Assembly: GCA_964463485.1 (NCBI GenBank)
Contig: CAYXDO010000062.1
Location: forward strand, 1 to 59,409
Source of the DNA: CAYXDO01 sp964463485
GTDB lineage: Bacteria; Myxococcota; Kuafuiibacteriia; Kuafuiibacteriales; Kuafuiibacteriaceae
Reading direction: 5' to 3'
DNA: 59,409 nt
In this document: positions 25,270 through 33,604 of the stretch, in pieces
Numbering within the stretch: the stretch's first letter is position 1
Layout: the number at the start of each line of letters is the position of its first letter
Translations under genes and position numbers: made by a program
The notes under the pieces: generated by a model
The model's input: the letters and a program-made list of their open reading frames with translations, nothing else
Database searches by the model: none
Told to the model about the DNA's origin: nothing

Positions 25270-27048
25270 ATGAGAGTACGTGGCTTCGGTTTGGCGATCC
25301 TCGTCGTGCTGGGATTCTCGGGCTGCAACACCATCAAAGACCAGCAGCGGGCGCTGGCGAAGGAGCTCACACCGACTCTAGAGGCCGCACCCGAACCCTA
25401 TGCCCGAAAGCTCCCGAAGCTGAGGATTCGCGCCTACGTCGATGAGTACTACCGGGCCGAGCAGGTCGACTACGGAGCTCGGATTCGTCGCCAGGTCGAG
25501 GAGGCCTCCGAGCTCACGGCCGCGCTCGGCGTGGCCCTGGAAGTCGAGTCGATCGAGGAGTGGCCGCACTCGTCCGGCGGTGCCAAGCTGACTGAGTTGG
25601 TCGCTGCGCTGGAGGGTCGGGACGTGGGTGAGAACGTCGATTTCGTGGTCGGCTTCACCTCTACGCTCCCGGCGTTCACCAATGACTTGCACGATCTCGG
25701 GATGGCGAGGCCGTGGTCCAAGCACTTCGTGCTCCGAGGAATGAACAGCATGGTCGAGTATGACAACCTGGGCGTCATGCTCGACGCGCTCTCGACCGAC
25801 GAGCGGGAGCGGGTGTACCGGCGGAGGCTCGCGCACAAGGAAGTGGCGGTCTTTCTTCACGAGTGGGGGCACGCCCTCGGGGCCCTGCACGAGCGCGACG
25901 TCGAGTCGATCATGAACCCGATCTACTCGGCGGACGCCCGGAGCTTCTCGGCCGGCGGCGTCGAGCTGATTAGGATTGGGCTCGAGCATCGGACTCATCG
26001 GGATCGATGGCTCGCGGCGAGCCTCGGGTACCTAGAGTCGGTCGGCCCCGGTCCCTGGATCAAGGTGGAGCTCGAAGAGGCCAAGTCGCTCATGAAGGCG
26101 GGTCAAGTCATGGCGGCGACTCAGGCGATGGACGAAGCGACCGTGGACCGGGTTCGCCGAGCGTGGAACAAACTCTCCGAAGAAGACTTCGCCGGGGCGA
26201 GGGAGTTGATCGCCCCGATCCCGGAATCTCTCGCGGATCCCCCGATTTTGGGGATCCGTTGTCGCATTGGAACCAAGCTCGACACCAAAGCCGAGGCTAC
26301 GCTGCGATCGTGCGAAGGGTTCGCTGAAGCGGACTCGAGGAATTGGGTCGCGGCGTACGGGATGGTCGAGCTCCTCGACCGGCTGGGCGAGCGAGGCCGC
26401 GCGGTCAAGTATCTGCGGGAGGCCCAGCGCCGGATCGAAGCGACGCCTGGTGCCGATCCGGAGCCCTGGCTGGCTGTGGCCAGCGCCTACACACACTTCG
26501 CAGCGCTCTCGTTGGCGGAGTCCGCCGCGAGTCGCCATGCGCTCGATCCCAGATTCGACGAGGTGCTGAAGAAGGTGGCGGAGCTCCGCAAGAGCTGGAG
26601 GGTACCCAAGGACCTCGAGGCGGTAGGTTTGACCGCGGAGACCGAGAGTGAGTACTTGACGATACTCGGCGTCGGTATGGGAGCGATCGAGCGAAAGGAT
26701 TTCGAAGGCGTCCAGCAGGTGATCGCGGAGCTCCAGGAGAAGTTCCCGGGAGCGCCTGGATTTCACGTGCTCAGCTGTCGGGCGGCGTACGAGAGGAAGC
26801 AACTCGACTCGGCGTTCTCGCTATGTACGAAGGCCGCCAGAGCGCACCCGGAGGCGTTCGACCCTCCGTATTTTCTGGGGATGATCGAGGTGGCCAGAGG
26901 GTTCCCGGCCATGGCCGCGGGCCCGCTCGAACGTGCCCTGGCGCTCGATCCAAGCCACGAGCACACGCGGAGCGTACTCGAGTGGGTCTATCGTCAGACC
27001 AGGCAAAAGGCGAAGCTGGCGAAGCTCAGGCGGGCCGGGCAAGAATGA
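25270..27048 (+). CDS. Metzincin-type zinc metallopeptidase lipoprotein with TPR region
   Basis: The 592-residue product starts at ATG 25270 with a lipobox (LGFSGC). The zinc motif HEWGHALGALH spans residues 197-207, giving the full HExxHxxGxxH pattern of metzincins. A Met-turn-like VESIMNPIYS follows (Met215). The C-terminal 300 residues contain repeated helical pairs of the TPR type, such as GMVELLDRLGERGRAVKYLREA and WLAVASAYTHFAALSLAESAA. TPRs usually bind protein partners. It lies 10 bp behind the DsbA-like lipoprotein. An archaemetzincin-like relation is possible. The propeptide and substrate are unknown. Confidence 0.86.
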   Translation: MRVRGFGLAILVVLGFSGCNTIKDQQRALAKELTPTLEAAPEPYARKLPKLRIRAYVDEYYRAEQVDYGARIRRQVEEASELTAALGVALEVESIEEWPHSSGGAKLTELVAALEGRDVGENVDFVVGFTSTLPAFTNDLHDLGMARPWSKHFVLRGMNSMVEYDNLGVMLDALSTDERERVYRRRLAHKEVAVFLHEWGHALGALHERDVESIMNPIYSADARSFSAGGVELIRIGLEHRTHRDRWLAASLGYLESVGPGPWIKVELEEAKSLMKAGQVMAATQAMDEATVDRVRRAWNKLSEEDFAGARELIAPIPESLADPPILGIRCRIGTKLDTKAEATLRSCEGFAEADSRNWVAAYGMVELLDRLGERGRAVKYLREAQRRIEATPGADPEPWLAVASAYTHFAALSLAESAASRHALDPRFDEVLKKVAELRKSWRVPKDLEAVGLTAETESEYLTILGVGMGAIERKDFEGVQQVIAELQEKFPGAPGFHVLSCRAAYERKQLDSAFSLCTKAARAHPEAFDPPYFLGMIEVARGFPAMAAGPLERALALDPSHEHTRSVLEWVYRQTRQKAKLAKLRRAGQE

Positions 27049-27071
27049 GTAGCCTTCGCGGACTCTTCGTA

Positions 27072-27239
27072 CGACGTAGCCGCAGGCAAGGTGCCTGCGG
27101 TCCCAGGCAAGACAGGGCCACTCCGTGCGACGTAGCCGCAGGCAAGATGCCTGCGGTCCCAGGCAAGACAGGCAAGACAGGGCCACTCCGTGCGACGTAG
27201 CCGCAGGCAAGATGCCTGCGGTCCCAGGCAAGACAGGTG
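27072..27239. repeat. Three tandem palindromic intergenic repeats (REP-like)
   Basis: Three copies of a unit of about 56 bp start at 27072, 27128 and 27193. The second carries an extra 9-bp GGCAAGACA. Each contains a palindrome with arms CCGCAGGCA/TGCCTGCGG at 27080-27100 (one base off), 27136-27156 and 27201-27221. The region lies between convergent genes, where the hairpins could also stop transcription from both sides. Units abut directly, with no unique spacers, so this is not a CRISPR. Confidence 0.9.
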
Positions 27240-27246
27240 GCAGGCC

Positions 27247-28392
27247 TTACTTCATCGCTCTCCAGCCGGCTTCCAGCCGTTCTTTGAGCGCGCCTCTGAG
27301 TGCATCCAGATCGACTCTTTCCTTCACGGGAAAGAACCTTCCTCTCGCGCCCTCTCGAGGAACTCGGAGGACGTGGAGGCTGAGGAGCGCATTTCCGTCT
27401 TCGTCGAAGATCGCGCTCGCTTCGCAGGCGATCGACTCGAGCTGAAGGGCCGTTCGACCGCCGACCTGCTTTTCGACTACGTGCTGGTGGAGCTGGATGG
27501 GTTGGTCGATGGCCTCGACTCGGAAGAGAAAGTTGTTCGTCGAGAAATCCGGCAAGTGGGTCGGGGGCAGATCCTTGGGGAGCCTGAAGCCTTCGACGAG
27601 TTGTTTTCGACCGGCGACCTTGGCGGGCGCTCCGCCTTTGTCCCAGGCGCCGGACGCCGTCTTTTTCTTGGCGGTGACTTCCACGGTCATGTCGGCGCCG
27701 GACCTCAGGTGGGCGGTCAACACCGCTGGATCGATGGTCGCTCCGAGGTTGTCGACGTTGCTGAAGAGGATGGTCTTCACACCCTTCGCCTTCAAGCCCT
27801 CGAGCACTCCGGACGCTCGAATCGATGGGAAGAAGTCTCCGTGACCAGGCGCGTAGTAGCTCGGCTCTCCGTCTTCTTCGAAGAGCTCGGCGTCGGGTGA
27901 TAGGCGCAAGGAGATCGATTGCGAGAACGAAAGCAGGCTCTCGCCAAGGTCGAAGCGTCCCTTCGCTTCGGCGTGCTCGCTCGTCTTCTCGGACGTGGCG
28001 AAGCTGTTCATCAGCACGAGCGGAATGTCCGCTCCGTATCGAGCTCGCGCGTGCAACACGTCCTCGGCCTTCAACGCGATGAAGCTCTTGCCCTCGTAGA
28101 CCTCGACGACACCTTTGACCACGTTGCCAAAACGCGTCGCCATGCCGCCGTTCAACACGACGACCGCGACCTCGCCGCGCGCGAGCGCTTCTTGCCCTAG
28201 GGTCGCGTCGCCCTCGGTGTCGAGGTCCTCGACCTCGTGGACCGGGTCGATCGCCTCCCGAATCAGAGAGGACTCGGCGGTGAGCTGCTTGTCGCGGATC
28301 AGCCGTGCGGCCTCGAGGAATCGATCGCGATCGAAGCGGTGCTCCTCCAGCACCTTCCAGTCCAGGCGCGGGTGTTCGAGCAGCTCCTTCAT
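27247..28392 (-). CDS. UDPGP-family UTP-sugar-1-phosphate uridylyltransferase
   Basis: The 381-residue enzyme matches the eukaryote-type UDP-glucose/UDP-N-acetylglucosamine pyrophosphorylase family rather than bacterial GalU. The nucleotide loop is VVVLNGGMATRFG. The substrate segments DIPLVLMNSFATSEKT, YYAPGHGDFFPSI and TILFSNVDNLGA occur in that order, and the sugar-binding STNNFLF follows. The reaction is UTP + sugar-1-phosphate to UDP-sugar + pyrophosphate. The sugar cannot be fixed from sequence. The PEGA-like gene ends 6 bp upstream, so they form one transcript with the nucleotidyltransferase and YfiH genes further up. The 5' tail GRFFPVKERVDL is normal for the family. Confidence 0.87.
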   Translation of the reverse strand: MKELLEHPRLDWKVLEEHRFDRDRFLEAARLIRDKQLTAESSLIREAIDPVHEVEDLDTEGDATLGQEALARGEVAVVVLNGGMATRFGNVVKGVVEVYEGKSFIALKAEDVLHARARYGADIPLVLMNSFATSEKTSEHAEAKGRFDLGESLLSFSQSISLRLSPDAELFEEDGEPSYYAPGHGDFFPSIRASGVLEGLKAKGVKTILFSNVDNLGATIDPAVLTAHLRSGADMTVEVTAKKKTASGAWDKGGAPAKVAGRKQLVEGFRLPKDLPPTHLPDFSTNNFLFRVEAIDQPIQLHQHVVEKQVGGRTALQLESIACEASAIFDEDGNALLSLHVLRVPREGARGRFFPVKERVDLDALRGALKERLEAGWRAMK

Positions 28393-28398
28393 GGCGCC

Positions 28399-29493
28399 TC
28401 AGCGGAGCTTTTCGAGCTCGAAGTGGATCGTTCGGTCTTCGTCGGCCGGAATGACGTAGTTGGCCGGGATGTAGCCTTTGGCCGAGACCCGCGCCTGATA
28501 CTTCTGCTTGATCGATCGCGGAACGACGAGCGGCCCTTCCTGCACGACGCCGTCGATCATGATCTCGACGTTCGGAGCGTTCGCCGTGAATTGAATCTTC
28601 ACGTCGCGCTCCTTGAACTTCATGTCGATGACCTCGGGCTTGGCGCCCATGGTCGAGGTCGTCGTCGTGCCAGCGCCCGGCGTCTGTGAACCTGGATCAC
28701 CGATCGGGCGCTTGTTGATGGCCGAGCTTCCGCCTGTCGATGCGACGCCTTCGACGTCGTGATCGCCGCCGAGCATGCCCATCGACAACAGCAACATGTA
28801 GACGAGGCCCGCGATCGCGAGGGCCAACACAGCCACGATGATCGGTCGGCTCTGCGAGCCCTGCGCGAGCTTGGGAGCAGGCGTAGGCGGCGCGGGCTCG
28901 ACGGGAGGCAGCGCAGACGGCGTCGCTTTGCCCTGCGCTGCCTTGGGAGAAGTCGGAGGATGCGGATTGGGAATCACGGGAACCGGACCCGACTTGATGC
29001 CCGACCTCGTGACGGTGGGGCCGGTGGCAGGGCCCGTGACAGGGACGACCTTGGAGTGAAGGTCGTCGGGAGTGCCGGTCTTTCTCGGGCCGGTCGCCGT
29101 TGCGCCCGTCGTTGGCTTGGCGGGCGCGGGCTTGGCCGGGACGCTTCCGCTCGTCGATGGCTTGGGCGGAGCAGGCGCGGCTTTGGCCGAGCCCGAGTTC
29201 TTGGATGGATCGGATGCCTGCCCGGCAGGCGTCGGTGGGTCCTTCTTCGGGGGCATGATGTCGGCGGGATCCTCCACGGCTAGCGCCGCTTCGTAAAGTG
29301 CAGATGGGTTCTTTGAAACTTTCTCGTAGGTGTCCCAGTCCATGGTCTGATCGTCCACGGACACATCTTCGAGGTCGCTGGCCGCGTGAGTGACGGCCGC
29401 TTTGATTGCGTTGGCCGTGTCAAAATCTGTTTTTTCGCCGAAATCTCCGTCGACGTCGTCGTCGGCGTGCGGCGCGGTCTCGGAATCCGTCAC
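28399..29493 (-). CDS. Single-TM protein with Pro/Thr/Ala-rich region and PEGA-like C-terminus
   Basis: The 364-residue product (GTG start) begins with an acidic part (ADDDVDGDFGEKTDFD) and a long Pro/Ala/Thr/Lys linker of about 140 residues. One TM helix follows, IIVAVLALAIAGLVYMLLLSM (about 218-238). The last 70 residues form a short beta-rich module, VKIQFTANAPNVEIMIDGVVQEG... ARVSAKGYIPANYVI, which resembles a PEGA domain. PEGA modules are extracytoplasmic and often linked to surface or kinase proteins. The linker suggests an envelope-spanning role. It lies between the nucleotidyltransferase gene (113 bp upstream) and the UDP-sugar enzyme (6 bp downstream). No named family was recognised. 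Confidence 0.74.
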   Translation of the reverse strand: MTDSETAPHADDDVDGDFGEKTDFDTANAIKAAVTHAASDLEDVSVDDQTMDWDTYEKVSKNPSALYEAALAVEDPADIMPPKKDPPTPAGQASDPSKNSGSAKAAPAPPKPSTSGSVPAKPAPAKPTTGATATGPRKTGTPDDLHSKVVPVTGPATGPTVTRSGIKSGPVPVIPNPHPPTSPKAAQGKATPSALPPVEPAPPTPAPKLAQGSQSRPIIVAVLALAIAGLVYMLLLSMGMLGGDHDVEGVASTGGSSAINKRPIGDPGSQTPGAGTTTTSTMGAKPEVIDMKFKERDVKIQFTANAPNVEIMIDGVVQEGPLVVPRSIKQKYQARVSAKGYIPANYVIPADEDRTIHFELEKLR

Positions 29494-29606
29494 AGTGTCG
29501 CTCGTGGGGGTCGCAGGGATCGGGGCGTGGCGACCCGTCGGAGGAGGAATCTAGCAGAACGTGGCGCGGTTCCCAACCTCCACCCGAGTCTGCGGACGCC
29601 GTCAGG

Positions 29607-32600
29607 CTATCCCGCACGCATCGGGTGTGTTTCGAGAAAGACCATGACCCGTTCGATCCGTTCGGCGCTGGTGTGCAGGAGCTTGTGGATTTCGTCGCCG
29701 ACGGCGGTGCCGGCCTGTCCGATCGACGGCAGATCGAGGAACAGCCGCGGCAGCGCTTCGAGATCGATGTAATCTTCGCCGGCGACGAGGAGTCGATAGA
29801 GGTCGCGCACGCGCCGGATCTCCGCTTCCGCCACCGCCAAGAAGCGCATGTCACGCTGAATCGCCTCGGGGAACGCCAGCGCGTGGACGCCGGTTTGGCG
29901 TCCGCTATGGACCGAGACGGCGAGGCCGATGAGGTGAATGTCGCGCAGTCCTCCGGGCGTCAGCTTCAGATCGAGCGCAGGCAGACGCTCGCTGCGGCGA
30001 CCTCGGATCTCTGAGCAAACGTCGCGGACGAACGGGCCGCCGTTGTCGGCGCAGACTCGATGTACGACCTCCGCCTCGAAGCGGCGTTTCAAGATCCGAT
30101 CTCCGAGGAGGAAGCGCGACTCGAGGATCTCGGCCTCGTCGACGAAGGTCTCGCTGGTGCGTGCGCGCAGATAGGCGTGGAGCTCGGGGATGGTGACCGC
30201 ATAGCTGCGAAACGTGTCGGAGAGCCGGTTGTGGGGCATGACGCCTCGGCGCGCGAGCTCCCCCTCGACGAGCTGAACGATCTTTCCGAGAAATTTTCGG
30301 AGGCCTTCGTCGCGTTCGTCGACCAACGCGAAGTAGTCCCAGTCCGCGCCGAAGGCGTGGCCTCGACCGAAGCCGCCCGTGGCGAACAACGCCACGCCCG
30401 CGCCGGGCCGATACAACGCGAACATCGACGACCGCGCGTGGACCTCGCGATAGCAAGCTTTGAACAGCTCTCGCGCGTACACCTCGAACGATTCGATGAA
30501 CGGGACGTCCTGCTCGACCGGAGAACCTTCGAGGATGGCGCCGAGCACCGCGCGAAGCACCGAGATGTCGAACGCGTCGCCGAGCATGGCCATCTGCGCG
30601 CGACCCGTGGCGTCCTTGGCGGCGAGCGCCTGAATCTTTCGCTCGAGCATCGCGAGCTCGCTCGGGTTGCGAAGGTGTCGAAAGAGCTCCGGCGAGCGCT
30701 TCACCGCGCGCAACATCGTTCGACCCACTTGGTTCGAGTGGCGATGGGCCAAGATCAGCGCGGAGCGGACCGTACGGGCCGCGCGCTGATCCGTCGGGCT
30801 CGCGTCGACGGCGTCGAAGCACCTCGCCAGCGCGCCGATCTGCTCGGGCCGGCACGCCAGCGCCAGCCTGTACAACGCCGCTCCCGAGCTCTCGTCCAAG
30901 ACGCGCGCCGCGAATCGATCCCGCACTTCCGGCTCACGCGAGAGCGTCCCGCAGAGCACCTCGAACATGTGCCCGACGAGCTCCGATTCGCCGCCCGCCG
31001 CTCGCGCTACGAACGCTAGGAACTCCATCGCCGAGGTGGGCTCGACCACCATCATGCCGACGAGCTCGTCGATGAGCTCCGCGCGCGCCGGGCCCATTTC
31101 TTTCAGGTCGACGAGGAAGCGCGCGAAGAGGTCCGAGGGGACGGCTTCCCCCGGCTCGCCGGACGGTCCCGCGAGCAACTCGACGAGCTCGTCCCAGAAG
31201 ACAGCGCCTCGAAACCTGCGCAGCGCTGCGACGAAACGAACCGCCACGTTGGCGCCGCGTTTCTTTCGAAGCTCGGAGCCGCGCACGACGAGCTGTCGGA
31301 GCGACGAGATCTGCGCGAGATATCGACGAACGTGCCCGCTCAGGTCCGCGATGCTCTCCCTCGAGCGCGCCCGAATTTCGCGATAGAAGCTCAAGAGCCG
31401 AGCCTCCGCGCTCTTGCGAGGCGAAACGTCGAGCCCCAAGAGGTGCGTGATCGCGTGAGTCGCCTCGCGCACCGATCGCTCGCGAAGGTCGATCCGATCT
31501 TCGGAAGCCACATACGCGAAGACCAACCCGCGCAACGCTTCATTCTCCTCGAAAGCTCGGGCCAACTGCACGGCGCTCTCGCGAGAGGTCGAGTCGATCT
31601 TCGAGATGTCGCGCAGCGCCCGCGCGGGCTCCGTCTCGTGGACGTCGTGTATGACGCGCATCGCCGCCGCTACGAGCTTGCCGGGGATGTAGATCTCTCG
31701 CTTCGGCGAGATCACCTCGGCTGGATCTTCGGAGACTCCGCGCACCTCGGGCTCGGGTTCCTGCACGCGCTGAGAGATTAGCTCGGCCAGGACGGCGCGC
31801 AGAAAGCCTTCGTGCGCCAAGCGCTGCCGAGCCCCAGGACCGAAGCGCCGAGTGACGTCTCGCTTGAAGCGATCGAAGAGCTCGGTGGACCCGGCGAGAT
31901 ATTCTGCATGCAACAACTGCATGACCACGACGACACTTCGCGGGGACTCGACGAGCTTCTTGTACTCCTCGACCGTGCCCGCGATCGCTCCGCTCTCGAG
32001 ATGCTCGCTCACGAAGAGCTGAAGCTTGGACGCGAAGCGTACGAAGGTTCGACTCACGAGGCTGAAGCCCTGCGCGATCGTCGCCCGAGCGGCCTCGGTG
32101 CGCGCCACGATCGCGAGATCCACGTCCTCGTGATCGGTGAGCGCGCCGACGTTCAGCCCCACCCAATCGTCCCGCGTCAGCTCCGGACACGACTGCGCCA
32201 TCACGCGGTCCAAGAGCGCGGCCACCCACCTCGTTCGATCCGCCCGCGCGCTTACGTAGTACGCACGCATCGCCTTTCCGCGGAGCTCCTGGTGAGCGGC
32301 GAGCTGCGCCTCCCGAAGCTTTTCGGCGCGAAGCGCGTGCGCGCGAAGCTGATGAATCGCGAACATCGATCCCACCAGGGCGGCGCGGTTTTCGCCGTGA
32401 TCGAGCGCCCACTGATCGATCACCGTCAACGCCTCGAGCGGCTTGTCGACGTCCGTGTGCAAGCTCGCGGCCCGGCCGATCTCGTGACAGGCACGCTCCA
32501 AAACCGGGATGGACGGACGCATCACCGCGACCACGCGCTGGGCATGATTCGCGAGCCCCTTGACCTCGGCGGAGAGCGCCCCGAACCGCGCCTCCAGCTC

Positions 32601-32621
32601 GGGCGCGGTTACGTCGCCCAT
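29607..32621 (-). CDS. GlnD-like nucleotidyltransferase with long unknown N-terminal region
   Basis: The 1004-residue product starts at ATG 32621 with GCGGAGAG upstream. An open frame to 32801 overlaps the YfiH gene and is not used. From about residue 690 the sequence shows the nucleotidyltransferase core: VALFATGGFGRGHAFGADWDYFALV, with the GG...GxDxD pattern, then LDLKLTPGGLRDIHLIG, matching the PGGLRDIH of PII uridylyltransferase (GlnD). The N-terminal 630 residues are helical and not recognised. There is no HD or ACT domain, so it is not a normal GlnD. It may transfer a nucleotide to a protein or small molecule. Its 5' end overlaps the YfiH-like gene by 13 bp. Confidence 0.77.
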   Translation of the reverse strand: MGDVTAPELEARFGALSAEVKGLANHAQRVVAVMRPSIPVLERACHEIGRAASLHTDVDKPLEALTVIDQWALDHGENRAALVGSMFAIHQLRAHALRAEKLREAQLAAHQELRGKAMRAYYVSARADRTRWVAALLDRVMAQSCPELTRDDWVGLNVGALTDHEDVDLAIVARTEAARATIAQGFSLVSRTFVRFASKLQLFVSEHLESGAIAGTVEEYKKLVESPRSVVVVMQLLHAEYLAGSTELFDRFKRDVTRRFGPGARQRLAHEGFLRAVLAELISQRVQEPEPEVRGVSEDPAEVISPKREIYIPGKLVAAAMRVIHDVHETEPARALRDISKIDSTSRESAVQLARAFEENEALRGLVFAYVASEDRIDLRERSVREATHAITHLLGLDVSPRKSAEARLLSFYREIRARSRESIADLSGHVRRYLAQISSLRQLVVRGSELRKKRGANVAVRFVAALRRFRGAVFWDELVELLAGPSGEPGEAVPSDLFARFLVDLKEMGPARAELIDELVGMMVVEPTSAMEFLAFVARAAGGESELVGHMFEVLCGTLSREPEVRDRFAARVLDESSGAALYRLALACRPEQIGALARCFDAVDASPTDQRAARTVRSALILAHRHSNQVGRTMLRAVKRSPELFRHLRNPSELAMLERKIQALAAKDATGRAQMAMLGDAFDISVLRAVLGAILEGSPVEQDVPFIESFEVYARELFKACYREVHARSSMFALYRPGAGVALFATGGFGRGHAFGADWDYFALVDERDEGLRKFLGKIVQLVEGELARRGVMPHNRLSDTFRSYAVTIPELHAYLRARTSETFVDEAEILESRFLLGDRILKRRFEAEVVHRVCADNGGPFVRDVCSEIRGRRSERLPALDLKLTPGGLRDIHLIGLAVSVHSGRQTGVHALAFPEAIQRDMRFLAVAEAEIRRVRDLYRLLVAGEDYIDLEALPRLFLDLPSIGQAGTAVGDEIHKLLHTSAERIERVMVFLETHPMRAG

Positions 32622-33397
32622 GACTCTCCGCTCAACAAGACGGCTGACGCGTGTCGCCCGGTGACGCCGCGGTCGCGTCGATGCGAAAAGAACCTGTCGA
32701 CGTCGGTGTACGTGTCGCCGCCCACCGAGTCCACGCGATCTGCAGCTATCCCGAGCTCCCGAGCCTGAGCGCGTAAGAGCTCCACGAGATCGAGGCGCCA
32801 CTTGCCGTCGGCTAGGGCACGCGCTGGCACCGGACCCTCGACCGAGGCCTTGGCCGCTTCGATCACCTCGGGCCCGACCTCGAACGCGTCAAAGCCGATC
32901 GTCGGACCGATCGCCACGTAGAGCTCCTCGGGCGGCGCGTGAAGCTCAGCGATCGCGCGCGGCAGAATGCGCCGCGTCGCTCCGCGCCAGCCTGCATGGA
33001 CTGCAGCCACCCGTCGGGCCCGACCCTCTCTCGCGTGAACGATCAGGATCGGCGCGCAGTCCGCGGTTCGAATCGTCAACGCGAGCTCCGGGGTGTTCGT
33101 GAACATCGCATCGGCCTGAACGCCCTGGTGACCCGCACGGGAAGCCATCACGACCCGATCGCCGTGAACTTGATCGGCCTCGGCGAGGTCCACGACTCCG
33201 AGGGCAACGGCAAATCTTCGACGGTTCTCGCTTACCGCACGAGGATCGTCGCCGACGTTCGATCCCAGATTCAGCGAGTCGAACGGTCCCGTCGAAATGC
33301 CGCCGCTACGAAACGAAAATCCATGCCGCACACCTTCGAGCGAATCGAGGAGGGCGCTCGTGAGCAGCGGCGGACGCACACCGTTGTTGTAAGGCAC
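32609..33397 (-). CDS. pgeF: YfiH/laccase-domain (PgeF) family protein
   Basis: The 262-residue product has the motifs of COG1496: GVRHGFSFRSGG, SLNLGSNVGDDP, DQVHGDRVV, TADCAPILIV, then VAAVHAGWRGATRRI with the conserved HAGWRG, and DLVELLRAQARELGI. Characterised members act as multicopper-like purine nucleoside phosphorylase/adenosine deaminases; PgeF in E. coli removes misplaced residues from peptidoglycan precursors. The start is uncertain: GTG 33397 or 33379. The frame further up runs through tandem repeats and is not coding. It overlaps the nucleotidyltransferase gene by 13 bp, so they are coupled. Confidence 0.83.
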   Translation of the reverse strand: MPYNNGVRPPLLTSALLDSLEGVRHGFSFRSGGISTGPFDSLNLGSNVGDDPRAVSENRRRFAVALGVVDLAEADQVHGDRVVMASRAGHQGVQADAMFTNTPELALTIRTADCAPILIVHAREGRARRVAAVHAGWRGATRRILPRAIAELHAPPEELYVAIGPTIGFDAFEVGPEVIEAAKASVEGPVPARALADGKWRLDLVELLRAQARELGIAADRVDSVGGDTYTDVDRFFSHRRDRGVTGRHASAVLLSGESWAT

Positions 33398-33452
33398 CCT
33401 CGTGGAGATCGTGCAACATTCGTGGCCGGATCGAGAGCGCGGACCCCTTTGA

Positions 33453-33473
33453 GCGCAGGCATCTTGCCTGCGC
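33453..33473. repeat. Dispersed palindrome, single copy
   Basis: The 21-bp perfect palindrome has arms GCGCAGGCA/TGCCTGCGC with a 3-nt centre. The identical 21-mer recurs at 36286, and the three units near 27.1 kb carry the same core in inverse orientation with C/G at the ends. The flanks are also shared with 36286: GCGGACCCCT upstream and TTCGCGGA downstream. Confidence 0.85.
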
Positions 33474-33497
33474 GTAAGTTCGCGGAGGAACCGGATC

Positions 33498-33598
33498 GGG
33501 CACGGGCACGGGCACGGGCACGGGCACGGGCACGGAATCCGCGCTGAACAGTGAATTTCGGTGGGCACGGGCACCGGGCACGAAATCCGCGCTGCACC
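33498..33598. repeat. GGGCAC tandem repeat and adjacent 27-bp direct repeat
   Basis: Six GGGCAC units run from 33498 to 33533. The following block GGGCACGGAATCCGCGCTG is then repeated imperfectly near 33570-33590 (GGGCACGAAATCCGCGCTG). The stretch lies between two minus-strand genes and makes an Ala/Arg-Cys/Pro coding frame that should not be read as protein. It is probably a slippage tract. Confidence 0.8.
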
Positions 33599-33604
33599 GT
33601 GGAG

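Noticed and set aside
27072..27239. CRISPR-like repeats
   Set aside because: Units abut with no unique spacers of regular length, and the repeats are palindromic cores shared with other intergenic sites.
30060..31019. 319-residue plus-strand ORF
   Set aside because: Antisense of the GlnD-like gene with no domain or ribosome-binding site.
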